Program-made: the position numbers and the translations under genes | Shown here: positions 27,556 to 36,484 of the stretch, piece by piece | How positions within the stretch are numbered: the stretch's first letter is position 1 | Layout: every line of letters starts with the position of its first letter | Notes under the pieces: model-generated | Database searches by the model: none | Seen by the model: only the letters and a program-made list of their open reading frames with translations | Told to the model about the DNA's origin: nothing | Source of the DNA: Veillonella caviae | GTDB taxonomy: Bacteria; Bacillota; Negativicutes; Veillonellales; Veillonellaceae | DNA: 64,000 nt | Direction of reading: 5' to 3' | Assembly (NCBI RefSeq): GCF_003992125.1 | Contig: NZ_RQUY01000010.1 | Span: 19,096-83,095 of the forward strand

Positions 27556-28317
27556 GTGAACGTATTTGAAGTGCTAGGTCGTAAAGTAATCAATGGCCTA
27601 TCTCAAGTGGGAACGGCTATGCTTCTGATTTGGCAAACTATAAAACAATTAAGAATGCTAAATATTTGGCATGTATTGCAACAAATGGCACATCTTGGGG
27701 TAGATTCGCTGCCAATTATTAGCTTAACATTACTATTTGCTGGTGGCGTTATGACCTTGCAGATTACAGATGTTCTTATTAAATACGGTGCACAAAGCAC
27801 TGTAGGTGGGTTGATGGCAGTGGCTATGGGACGTGAATTAGGACCTATTCTTGTTGGAGTCGTCTTGGCTGGTCGTGTTGGTGCTGCTATTACTGCAGAG
27901 ATTGGTACGATGAAGGTAACTGAGCAAATTGATGCACTCCGCGTTATGGCCGTGAATCCGATTGCTTATTTAGTTGTACCTCGTGTAGTAGCTTGTATGC
28001 TTATGGTCCCTATCCTTGCCTTTTATGGTGTTGTGATTGGCATTGGAGGTGGCTATTTTGTAGCCACATCAATTAAAGGATTAGCACCTACTACTTATTT
28101 AGATTCCATACAAATGTTTTCTACTATTTCTGATTTTACATTAGGTTTAGTGAAATCTAGCGTTTTTGGTGCAGTCATTGCTTTGGTTGGTGCCTATAAA
28201 GGGATGCAAACTAAAATGGGTGCAGAAGCAGTTGGTTTTTCCACTACTAGTTCTGTTGTAACTAGCATTATCTTAGTATTTGTATTGAATTACTTCTTAT
28301 CTTCTTTGCTTTATTAA
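27556..28317 (+). CDS. mlaE: Phospholipid ABC transporter permease MlaE
   Basis: A 253-residue inner-membrane permease of the MlaE/YrbE family, the membrane core of the system that moves phospholipids between inner and outer membranes. Conserved blocks GRELGPILVGVVLAGRVGAA and the coupling-helix region EIGTMKVTEQIDALRVMAVNP are present, with five to six hydrophobic helices. The start is GTG with AAGGAGG upstream. It is followed by mlaF (21 bases) and mlaD (overlap), so the three form one complex. mlaB and mlaC homologues are not in the cluster. Confidence 0.93.
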   Translation: MNVFEVLGRKVINGLSQVGTAMLLIWQTIKQLRMLNIWHVLQQMAHLGVDSLPIISLTLLFAGGVMTLQITDVLIKYGAQSTVGGLMAVAMGRELGPILVGVVLAGRVGAAITAEIGTMKVTEQIDALRVMAVNPIAYLVVPRVVACMLMVPILAFYGVVIGIGGGYFVATSIKGLAPTTYLDSIQMFSTISDFTLGLVKSSVFGAVIALVGAYKGMQTKMGAEAVGFSTTSSVVTSIILVFVLNYFLSSLLY

Positions 28318-28338
28318 AAATCTTTACGCGAGGCATAT

Positions 28339-29097
28339 ATGATAGAATTACATGATGTAGTTGTGGCCTATGATTCTCGAGTGATTTTAGACTCTATCAA
28401 TCTTACTATAGCTGATGGCGAAACATTAGTTGTTTTAGGTGGTAGTGGTAGTGGTAAAAGTACACTCTTGCGTTTGCTTATTGGCTTACAACGACCTACA
28501 TCTGGTCAGATTATAGTAGATGGCATAGATATTACTACTATTTCTGAAGAAGAATTTAATAAGGTGCGCCAAAAGATGGGGATGGTATTTCAATACTCTG
28601 CATTATTTGACTCTATGAATGTAGGGGAGAATGTAGCTTTTGGTTTACGACAACATACACAAAAATCAGAGACGGAAATCTTTGATATTGTGAGTGAACG
28701 CTTGGGGTGGGTAGGCCTTAGTGGTTATGAATCTTATATGCCCAATGAATTATCTGGAGGCATGAAAAAGCGTGTTAGTTTGGCAAGAGCTATTGCATTA
28801 GATCCTACGCTGATATTATATGATGAACCTTCATCTGGTCTTGACCCGATTACGTCTGGTACCATTAGTATGCTCATTAGAGGTATGCAAGAACGATTAG
28901 GTTGTACATCTGTAGTGGTTACGCATGATATGCAGTCCGCATTTTATGTAGCCGATCGAATCGCTTTACTCGATAAAGGACGATTTGTTGAAATCTCAAC
29001 AGCGGAAGAGTTTAAGCATTCTTCACATCCAAAGGTACAACAATTTATAAATGGTGAAGCAGAAGCTATCGATATAGTAACAAGGGGAGACATATAA
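28339..29097 (+). CDS. mlaF: Phospholipid ABC transporter ATPase MlaF
   Basis: A 252-residue cytoplasmic ATPase that powers MlaE. Walker A is GGSGSGKST (~34-42), the signature is LSGGMKKRVSLARA, and Walker B is LILYDEPSSGLDP with the switch histidine in VVVTHDM. The GGMKKRV variant of the signature is the one found in MlaF and related lipid importers/exporters. Its stop codon overlaps the mlaD start by one base. Confidence 0.93.
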   Translation: MIELHDVVVAYDSRVILDSINLTIADGETLVVLGGSGSGKSTLLRLLIGLQRPTSGQIIVDGIDITTISEEEFNKVRQKMGMVFQYSALFDSMNVGENVAFGLRQHTQKSETEIFDIVSERLGWVGLSGYESYMPNELSGGMKKRVSLARAIALDPTLILYDEPSSGLDPITSGTISMLIRGMQERLGCTSVVVTHDMQSAFYVADRIALLDKGRFVEISTAEEFKHSSHPKVQQFINGEAEAIDIVTRGDI

Positions 29098-30359
29098 TGA
29101 AGTGGACAACGGAAGCCAAAGTAGGGGCTTTCACAATAATTGGTATAGTATTATTTATTGTAGGTATTTTATTTGTGGGAAAAGTAGATGTTTTCGGGAA
29201 ACCACAAATGACTATTACAGGTGATTTTGAACAAGTAAATGGTTTGAAAAATGGGAACCAAGTTAAATTTTCTGGTGTAGCTATCGGTACTGTATCAGAT
29301 ATTGAAATTACATCTACAGGTGTTGTGGTGAGTATGAAAGTCGATGATAATACTAAAATTCCAATTGACTCTCAATTTACACTAGGTTCTGATGGTTTTT
29401 TAGGCGATAAATTTATTCAAATTTCACCAGGTAGTTCTAAAGTGTATTTGCATGACGGCGATGCTGTTAAAGGTGAAGGCGCAGATGCGATGGATAAAGC
29501 TATGCACAGCGCGCAAAAGCTGATGGCTGGAACAGAGCAAATGTTGCAATCTATCAATAATATTATCGGTGACCCTCAAACGCAAAGTGCACTAAAATAT
29601 TCATTGCAATCTACGGCTACTATGGCAGATAATGCAGTGGCTATTACACAAAATATGGCTGATGTGACAGCGCAATTAAATGCAGCGGCGCAACAGTTTA
29701 ATGCAGATGGTAATGCTGGTGAAGATATGCGTGCTATTTTAACAAATATTAAACAAACCACAGAACGAGTAGATAATATGGCACGTACTATGGAAGGAAC
29801 TGTAACAGATCCAAAAGCACAAGACAATTTAAAAGAAACATTGCATAATACGGCGCAGATTTCTGCACGTGTTAATAAATTGATGGGCGGTAAGGCTTAT
29901 CATAGTGAATCAGGAAACGTAGAAGGCGAAATAGGAGAAGATTCTGAAAAAAAGTCTTCCCTTAAAGTAGAACCTTCTATGGATTTACTTTATAATACTA
30001 ATGAGAATGAATTGCGCGTAAATGGTCGTGTACGTTTATTTACAGATAAAGGTATGGGAGAAATTGGAGTTTCTAATTTAGGTGATGGATCTGATTTTGA
30101 TTTAAATGGTGGTAAATTCATCGCATCCAAATGGTTAGTCCGTGGCGGTATTTTTGAAAATAAGCTAGGGGTGGGAATTGACTATAATCCACGTGGGTCT
30201 TTTTCACTATCTGCTGTTATGTATGATTTAAATCATCGTAAATACCGATTGCGTTCTGATATACGAATAAATAAAGACACGTATGGTGTAGTACAAATGA
30301 CGAGACCTTTTGGTTCATCTAATGGAGGCACCTACTTTGGTATTAAACAAGTATTTTAA
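29097..30359 (+). CDS. mlaD: MCE-domain protein MlaD with a C-terminal beta-rich domain
   Basis: A 420-residue lipid-channel protein, more than twice as long as E. coli MlaD (~183). An N-terminal membrane anchor (residues ~10-30) is followed by one MCE domain (~35-120, with NGLKNGNQVKFSGVAIGTV and GFLGDKFIQISPG). A long helical/coiled stretch (~125-265) comes next, then a beta-strand-rich C-terminus (~287-420) ending in Phe, the usual last residue of outer-membrane barrels. This fits a single protein spanning the periplasm from inner to outer membrane, as has been reported for the Veillonella parvula Mla system. It would replace separate shuttle and outer-membrane parts. The barrel is inferred from strand pattern. 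Confidence 0.9.
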   Translation: MKWTTEAKVGAFTIIGIVLFIVGILFVGKVDVFGKPQMTITGDFEQVNGLKNGNQVKFSGVAIGTVSDIEITSTGVVVSMKVDDNTKIPIDSQFTLGSDGFLGDKFIQISPGSSKVYLHDGDAVKGEGADAMDKAMHSAQKLMAGTEQMLQSINNIIGDPQTQSALKYSLQSTATMADNAVAITQNMADVTAQLNAAAQQFNADGNAGEDMRAILTNIKQTTERVDNMARTMEGTVTDPKAQDNLKETLHNTAQISARVNKLMGGKAYHSESGNVEGEIGEDSEKKSSLKVEPSMDLLYNTNENELRVNGRVRLFTDKGMGEIGVSNLGDGSDFDLNGGKFIASKWLVRGGIFENKLGVGIDYNPRGSFSLSAVMYDLNHRKYRLRSDIRINKDTYGVVQMTRPFGSSNGGTYFGIKQVF

Positions 30360-30382
30360 ACACTTTATGTGGAGGTAAACTC

Positions 30383-31846
30383 ATGAATAAGAAAGCCCTT
30401 TCCTTAGCTATTATTCTCTCTATGGCTACAACAGGCGCTTTTGCGACAGACGTTGTGTCTACATCTGTGAATAACAGTGCCAAATTATCAAAATATCAAA
30501 AAGAAGCAGTTCAATTGACGCAAAAACAATTAGCTCAAAAAGCAGCTCAAGGTGCTAAAACCTATGAATCGTCTATTGCATTAAATGAAGCGAATACCGT
30601 AGCTTTAGCATTAGCAAATAATAGAACTGCAAAGCAATCTATGTGGAGTTATGAGGCAAGCAAAGCTAATGTAAGTCAAGTGGCGGCTGGGAAAAATCCG
30701 TCCTTTACATATAGTTGGAGCGGTACGCGTAGTGGTGGAGATACGGGTAATGGTAAAAATGGAAGTCATAGTTTCAAACTATCGGCACCTGTATTTAGCC
30801 CTCAACTAGATGCATCCATTGATTCTGCTCGTTATTCTCGTGAAGGTGCTGGTGCTGCTTACGAAGAAGCTCTTCAACAAGCGAAATATGATGCTATTAA
30901 TGGTTACTATACTTTGATTATGAATCGTAATTTAGTAGAAGTAGCAAATCAAGCTGTTCGTGACTACCAAGGTCATGTTGATAATGTAAATGCACAATAT
31001 AATGTTGGTTTAGTAGCAAATTCTGATGTATTGGCAGCAAATACTAATTTAGCAGAATCTCAAACTACATTGGTAGAACGTCAAAATACAGCTAATCTTT
31101 CTGAAGCTAATTTGAACAATGTTATCGGCTATCCGGTGCAAACAGTGATTACTACAGCGGAACAAAACTTACAATACAGACCGTACAATGTTACATTAGA
31201 ACAAGCAAAAGCATATGCTATGTTACACCGTTCTGCATTAATACAATCCGCTATGCAAGTAGAAGCTGCAGAAGAATCTGTTAAATCTGCAAAATATGGG
31301 TATTTACCAACCGTATCTGTTTCTGCAGGTCGTGGCTATGCTGATACAGATGGCTATATTGGTAGTGACAACAAATCTTGGAGTATTGGCGCTGGTGCAT
31401 CTTGGAGTATTTGGGATGGTGGCGCTACTCAAAATGCAATTAAACAAGCCGAAGCAAATTTAGAAAAAGCGAAAGAAGCTAACTTAGCTGCTGTTGATTC
31501 CGTGAATCTTGCAGTACAACAAGCGTATTTAAATTTGCGTTCTGCTGAGCAAACTATTGCAAGTACACAAACGGCAGTAACACAAGGTCAAGAAAATTTC
31601 CGCATTGCTACATTACGTTATCGTGCTGGTGTAGGTACTAATCTTGATGTACTTGATGCAGAAACTACATTGACTACAGCTCGTAACAACTACGTTCAAG
31701 CATTGTATAAATACAATGTAAGCATTGCTGCTCTTGAACAAGCTACAGGGATACCTTTAGAAACTCTAGTTGGTGAAGGTGCAGCTGTGATTGCCAATAG
31801 TGGTGCTGAAGCTGAATTGGCAGCCTTAAGTAATACACGTAATTAA
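30383..31846 (+). CDS. TolC-family outer-membrane channel protein
   Basis: A 487-residue outer-membrane efflux/secretion duct. A signal peptide (1-~22, GAFA) precedes two repeats of the OEP domain, each with long helices and the barrel strands (first around 70-270, second around 280-460). Typical ends are the TLRYRAGVGTNLDVLDAETTL and YKYNVSIAALEQATG blocks. It is the last gene of the mla unit, 23 bases after mlaD, and is followed by a terminator. No adaptor (HlyD type) or pump is adjacent, so its partner is not known. It could serve the Mla system or a distant exporter. Confidence 0.9.
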   Translation: MNKKALSLAIILSMATTGAFATDVVSTSVNNSAKLSKYQKEAVQLTQKQLAQKAAQGAKTYESSIALNEANTVALALANNRTAKQSMWSYEASKANVSQVAAGKNPSFTYSWSGTRSGGDTGNGKNGSHSFKLSAPVFSPQLDASIDSARYSREGAGAAYEEALQQAKYDAINGYYTLIMNRNLVEVANQAVRDYQGHVDNVNAQYNVGLVANSDVLAANTNLAESQTTLVERQNTANLSEANLNNVIGYPVQTVITTAEQNLQYRPYNVTLEQAKAYAMLHRSALIQSAMQVEAAEESVKSAKYGYLPTVSVSAGRGYADTDGYIGSDNKSWSIGAGASWSIWDGGATQNAIKQAEANLEKAKEANLAAVDSVNLAVQQAYLNLRSAEQTIASTQTAVTQGQENFRIATLRYRAGVGTNLDVLDAETTLTTARNNYVQALYKYNVSIAALEQATGIPLETLVGEGAAVIANSGAEAELAALSNTRN

Positions 31847-31857
31847 TATAATATGTA

Positions 31858-31890
31858 GAAAACGACGTCCAGTATAGGACGTCGTTTTTT
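31858..31890 (+). terminator. Terminator closing the mla-tolC unit
   Basis: A 10-bp GC-rich stem AACGACGTCC/GGACGTCGTT (31861-31870 with 31877-31886) with a 6-base loop and a TTTTTT tail. Confidence 0.92.
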
Positions 31891-32049
31891 GTAATTATAT
31901 TATACATATTAATGTTCTATTTCAAAGAAAATACTGTAAAGGTGGCAGAAAAAGGCTTTATAAAATATAATATATACCTATTGTTAATGTCTGGTTTATG
32001 GTAAAATTATACATATATAATGTGGTTATTTTGTAATCTGGAGTGCTCC

Positions 32050-35000
32050 ATGATGCGAAAGAAATGGTGCTTAGTTTGTGCTGCTTTATTAGGTATTTCA
32101 GTAGGTGCTGTTAATCCTATAGCTAACCAATACGTAGCACCTATTGTACAAGAACAATTACATACATCCCTTAATGGCAGTGTTCAATACGATTCGCTAT
32201 CTGTTGGCTGGAATGGTGATGTGCATTTGCAAAATCTTGTTATTCGTGACTCGGATGAGCATTTAGTTGCTACTGTCCCGAATGCATCTGTATCCTTAAA
32301 CTTATCGTCTATACCTTCTATTGTATGGGGGAATACGAGTGGTGTTGGGATTATAGGTACTGTTGATTTAGATGCCCCAGATGTGCATATATGGCAGATG
32401 CCCGATGGTACTTGGAACGTAACAACCTTGATTAAATCGAGTCAAGATAGTTCTAAAAAATCCTTTAATGGCGATGTGATAGTACATAATGGGACTGCTA
32501 AATTGCAATGGCAAAATGGCAATACACATGCCATAACAAACCTTGATGGTGTATTATCTATCGATGTAGATACGATTTCTAAAGGAACTATATCAGGGGC
32601 GTTAGATAATCAATCGTTTAATGCCAATGGCTCTATTGATATGAACAAGAAAGATAACTTTGACATCTTTGTTTCGGCTAATCAACTAAATGTGGCGCCA
32701 TTTATCGAGTTACTACCTGTAAATAAAAATGTAACATTTTCTACAGGTATTTTAAAAGATGCTAGGATTCAGGTTACATCTCGCGATGGTATATATTCCT
32801 TAGCGGGTAGCGTACAGTTTGAAGATGTGGCAGGGAATGTTTTATACGGTAATAAAAAAGTTTCTTTAGCCAATGGTAATGGCCGTGTATTTTTACAAGA
32901 TAAACATATATTGATTTCTCGTAGTGCATTTCTCGTTAATAATCAAACTGTAAAAACTAATGGTTTAGTTGATATTGAATCGGATGATGTTGGTTTGAAT
33001 CTTAATGTAGTAGTTGATTCTGCTGATATAGGTGCTTTTACAGAACAAATGATAACAGGTACTGTAGGTGGTCGTGCTCATATAGGAGGCACTAGTGTAA
33101 ACCCTTTGGTTATTGCTTCTGTTAAAAGTAGTGGTCTTGGGTACAATGGTTATTTTATTGATAATGCCGAAGCGGATGTGATGTACACTGATGGTGTGGT
33201 TACGTTAAAACAAGGTACAGCATTTATTGGCGATGGTCATATCAAAGGCGAGGGGCGATATCGCATCGATTCAAGTGATTTTGATGTTTCTATGACGATG
33301 CATAATGTGAATGTAGCAGCTGCTAGTGCAGGATTACCTGAACCGATGGCGGGCATTTTAAATGGTTCTGTTAAAGCGGTAGGTAAGAATAATACCGTTA
33401 CTGCCTTACAAGGATCTATTGTAGCTGATACTGTATCTGTACGTGGTGTTACCATCGATACTGTACAGGGAACATTTGATTATGATGGAAATGCCACAAA
33501 TGTGGCCCTCAATGGCGCTGTGGGAACAGGTACTTTCAGTGGTTATGGTACCTTACTAGATTCTGATTTGGATTTATCAGTATCTGGCAATTTACTAGAT
33601 GTATCGAACTTTAAAAATTTGGTAGGTGCTGATATTGATGGTTATATAAATGCAACTGCTACTATAAAAGGGGCTATAGATAATCCGAATATAGTCGGTT
33701 CTATCGCTAGTGGAGAGCTTCACTATGGTGGTGCACATTTCAATTCTATTAACGCTGATTTTGAAGTTGCAAATCGTGTATTGGCTATAAATAATGGTCG
33801 TATTAGTGATGGTAATGGCAACTATGCTATGGATGGTACCTTTGGGTTAGATACTAAATCTTTAGAATTAGAACTCAATGCGACAGCTACGAGGATTGAG
33901 AATTTAATTAGACCGTTCACTGATGTGCCTATTACAGGTTGGTTTGAAACACATAATAAAATTACTGGTACTGTGGAGAATCCTCGTATTGTGGGAGAAT
34001 CACATTTATATGATGGTTCGCTATATGGCAAGCTCATCAGTGATGCTCGTGCGTCTTATACCGTAGATAATCAAGAGCTAAGATTATCCTCTATTAGCAT
34101 CAAAGGTTATGGTGCCACAATAACTGGTAGTGGTACGGCATCTAGGGATAAGCTTGACATTGATTTTGTAGGCGATGATATCGATGTAAAACGATTGCTT
34201 ATTAATACTGATTACGATGTAGATGGGTATGTATCGGCTAAGGGTCGAATTCAAGGAAATGTAAATGACCCTCGATTTTATGGTGTGATTAATTCGAAAG
34301 CGCTTACCATAAATGGTGAAACTATTTCTAATTTATTTGGTATGCTATATATTGACTCGGCGGTCATAAATTCCGAGAACCTTTCTTTTGATGAAGAAAA
34401 TGGCGGTCATTATAAGGCAAAAGGAGGCATGTCCTTAGTCGGGGATCATCGTTTATTTGGCTCCTTAGATGTACAGGGCGGTCGTGTTAATAACTTACTT
34501 GAACTTTTAGGAAAATCAGTGCCAAATCTAGATGGATCCTTAAATGGCGCTATGGATATTGCTGGTACCCGTGATAATCCTAGCGTGCATGTCGTAGGTA
34601 CCGTAAAAGATGTGACTATTGATAAACAAGTTGTTGGGGATGCAGAGGTAGATGCAGGATTAGAAAACCGTAAAATAACCGTTAAAACGATGAAACTACC
34701 TGTTGGTGATGGGATTATTGCTGCAGGGGGATCTATGGATTTAGATGGCGATTCAGATATACAAGTTGCTCTTCGCAATGTAGATGTGAAACAATTCATC
34801 CCATTGATTGGTAAGGATATTAATGCTACCGGTTCGGTTACAGGTGTTGTAAATATGACGGGGAAAACACAAAATCCTAAAATTGAATTATCTGCTAGTC
34901 TTGTAGATGGTTCATTTAATGGTGTTTCCATTGATCAAGCATTTATGTTGGCAACAATGGAAAATCGTGTAATTAATATCCAACGTATTCAAGGTGATAA

Positions 35001-36330
35001 AGGAGTTTACAAACTAAGTGCTTATGGTAAAATCCCATTGGCAGCTATTTATACATCTGGTTATTTAGATGCTAATGATAGCAAAGCTATGGATATGACC
35101 ATAGACTTTAATGATGCTGATATGGCCGTACTTCCATTGATGTTATCATCAGTAAAGGATGCGACTGGACAATTAAAAGGGCTTGTTCATATTACAGGAA
35201 CCATTGATCAACCAGAGGCGTATGGCACTGTATCTATCCGAAATGGAATGATTAGCATTGATAAAATTGGAAACCCAATAAATAATATCGATGCAGACCT
35301 TATTTTTTCAGGACAACAAGGCGATTTCCAATCTCGTTTTATAATGGGTAAGGGGACTGCAGGTCTTGCTGCTAAGGTTAATTGGGAAGGTCATATAATG
35401 ACTAATTATCGGATGGCAGCTCAGTTAGAAGGTATTGATTTAGCTAATGAATATGTATCAGGTCCTCTAAAAGGTGAACTATATATTGCTGATAGAGATG
35501 GAATTCCTACATTGATGGGTCATATTGATCTAGAGGATATGAAACTTAAGATTCCGCTTTCCTATGAAAGTAGTGAAAGTACTAAAAATCTTGGTATGGA
35601 TGTTACTGTACATGCTGGCAAAAATGTACGGCTTTATGATAGAACTTTATACGATATGACCATTGGTGGCGATGTACATTTTGGTGGGTCTGTATTTTAT
35701 CCGGAAGCTCGTGGTCAGTTTAATGTGGATAATGGTACTTTTAAATACTTAAGTCATACATTCGCTATTACAAAAGGAACGGCTAATTTTGTAAATGGTT
35801 CGTATTTACCACGACTTCAATTAGATGCGGAAACGACGACTAATAATTATACGATAATGATTGGTGTCAATGGTACTGTGGATCAAATGAATTTAACACT
35901 TAAATCTGATCCGCAACTATCAAGAAAACAAATTATTTCTATGCTAACCTTTGGTAGAGGTACATCAACTAATAGTAGCTCCATTTCTAATGAAGATGCA
36001 AATGCTATAGCAGTTGCTGGCGTGCAGATGTTTGCGTTCGGGTATGTTCAAGATGCATTGCAAAATACTTTGGGACTTGATCGTGTTAATATAACAACTG
36101 GATCTATCGATCCTGATGAACCGACCAACCATGATACAGCAGGCCATTATAATATTGAAATAGGTAAATATATCTTGCCTAGAACGATGATCACTTATAC
36201 ACAAGGAATTAATAATAGCCAAACTAAATATGGTGTAGAGTATTCTGTAAAGAGAAATTTGAAATTGACAAGTTGGCATACTTCTAAAGGGAATACATAT
36301 TTAGGTGGTCGTTGGACACGCGAATTTTAA
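32050..36330 (+). CDS. tamB: TamB / AsmA-like translocation and assembly protein
   Basis: A ~1426-residue inner-membrane-anchored protein. An N-terminal signal anchor (first ~20 residues) is followed by over 1000 residues of repeating beta strands (the G-x-I-D-N-P-x-x-G pattern recurs many times), which form the hydrophobic periplasmic groove typical of bridge-like lipid transfer proteins. The last ~300 residues are the conserved TamB (DUF490) domain. TamB helps insert outer-membrane proteins and moves phospholipids between membranes. No tamA is adjacent; bamA is the next gene, and BamA may take that place. Length is close to the family norm. The start at 32050 has CTGGAG upstream; 32020 is also possible. 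Confidence 0.9.
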   Translation: MMRKKWCLVCAALLGISVGAVNPIANQYVAPIVQEQLHTSLNGSVQYDSLSVGWNGDVHLQNLVIRDSDEHLVATVPNASVSLNLSSIPSIVWGNTSGVGIIGTVDLDAPDVHIWQMPDGTWNVTTLIKSSQDSSKKSFNGDVIVHNGTAKLQWQNGNTHAITNLDGVLSIDVDTISKGTISGALDNQSFNANGSIDMNKKDNFDIFVSANQLNVAPFIELLPVNKNVTFSTGILKDARIQVTSRDGIYSLAGSVQFEDVAGNVLYGNKKVSLANGNGRVFLQDKHILISRSAFLVNNQTVKTNGLVDIESDDVGLNLNVVVDSADIGAFTEQMITGTVGGRAHIGGTSVNPLVIASVKSSGLGYNGYFIDNAEADVMYTDGVVTLKQGTAFIGDGHIKGEGRYRIDSSDFDVSMTMHNVNVAAASAGLPEPMAGILNGSVKAVGKNNTVTALQGSIVADTVSVRGVTIDTVQGTFDYDGNATNVALNGAVGTGTFSGYGTLLDSDLDLSVSGNLLDVSNFKNLVGADIDGYINATATIKGAIDNPNIVGSIASGELHYGGAHFNSINADFEVANRVLAINNGRISDGNGNYAMDGTFGLDTKSLELELNATATRIENLIRPFTDVPITGWFETHNKITGTVENPRIVGESHLYDGSLYGKLISDARASYTVDNQELRLSSISIKGYGATITGSGTASRDKLDIDFVGDDIDVKRLLINTDYDVDGYVSAKGRIQGNVNDPRFYGVINSKALTINGETISNLFGMLYIDSAVINSENLSFDEENGGHYKAKGGMSLVGDHRLFGSLDVQGGRVNNLLELLGKSVPNLDGSLNGAMDIAGTRDNPSVHVVGTVKDVTIDKQVVGDAEVDAGLENRKITVKTMKLPVGDGIIAAGGSMDLDGDSDIQVALRNVDVKQFIPLIGKDINATGSVTGVVNMTGKTQNPKIELSASLVDGSFNGVSIDQAFMLATMENRVINIQRIQGDKGVYKLSAYGKIPLAAIYTSGYLDANDSKAMDMTIDFNDADMAVLPLMLSSVKDATGQLKGLVHITGTIDQPEAYGTVSIRNGMISIDKIGNPINNIDADLIFSGQQGDFQSRFIMGKGTAGLAAKVNWEGHIMTNYRMAAQLEGIDLANEYVSGPLKGELYIADRDGIPTLMGHIDLEDMKLKIPLSYESSESTKNLGMDVTVHAGKNVRLYDRTLYDMTIGGDVHFGGSVFYPEARGQFNVDNGTFKYLSHTFAITKGTANFVNGSYLPRLQLDAETTTNNYTIMIGVNGTVDQMNLTLKSDPQLSRKQIISMLTFGRGTSTNSSSISNEDANAIAVAGVQMFAFGYVQDALQNTLGLDRVNITTGSIDPDEPTNHDTAGHYNIEIGKYILPRTMITYTQGINNSQTKYGVEYSVKRNLKLTSWHTSKGNTYLGGRWTREF

Positions 36331-36334
36331 TGTT

Positions 36335-36387
36335 ATGACTATAACGGAGATACTTATATTTGTCTTCGTTATAGTCATTTTGATTTT
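36335..36387 (+). terminator. Terminator after tamB
   Basis: A 16-bp stem (36335-36350 with 36363-36378, one G-U pair) ends in a T-rich tail. It separates tamB from bamA transcription. Confidence 0.8.
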
Positions 36388-36427
36388 ATAAAATTGATTT
36401 AAAGTAGTACTCATTCCCAGTATTATA

Positions 36428-36436
36428 TGCTATAAT
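36428..36436 (+). promoter_or_regulatory. Extended -10 promoter for bamA
   Basis: TGCTATAAT (TGn plus perfect TATAAT at 36431-36436) lies 48 bases before the start codon. The -35 is weak (TACTCA), as is common for extended -10 promoters. Confidence 0.6.
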
Positions 36437-36484
36437 AATAAAGATTTAACACTCTTTAAGAGGGATAGATTTTAGGAGGAATTT

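Noticed and set aside
34446..34931. 161-codon minus-strand frame inside tamB
   Set aside because: It has no ribosome site, a Ser/Thr/Pro-rich composition expected from antisense of the tamB repeats, and overlaps a clearly coding gene.
32160..35800. Repeated segments in tamB as a DNA repeat or mobile element
   Set aside because: The similarity is at the level of beta-strand protein pattern, typical of TamB/AsmA proteins; no direct DNA repeats were seen.
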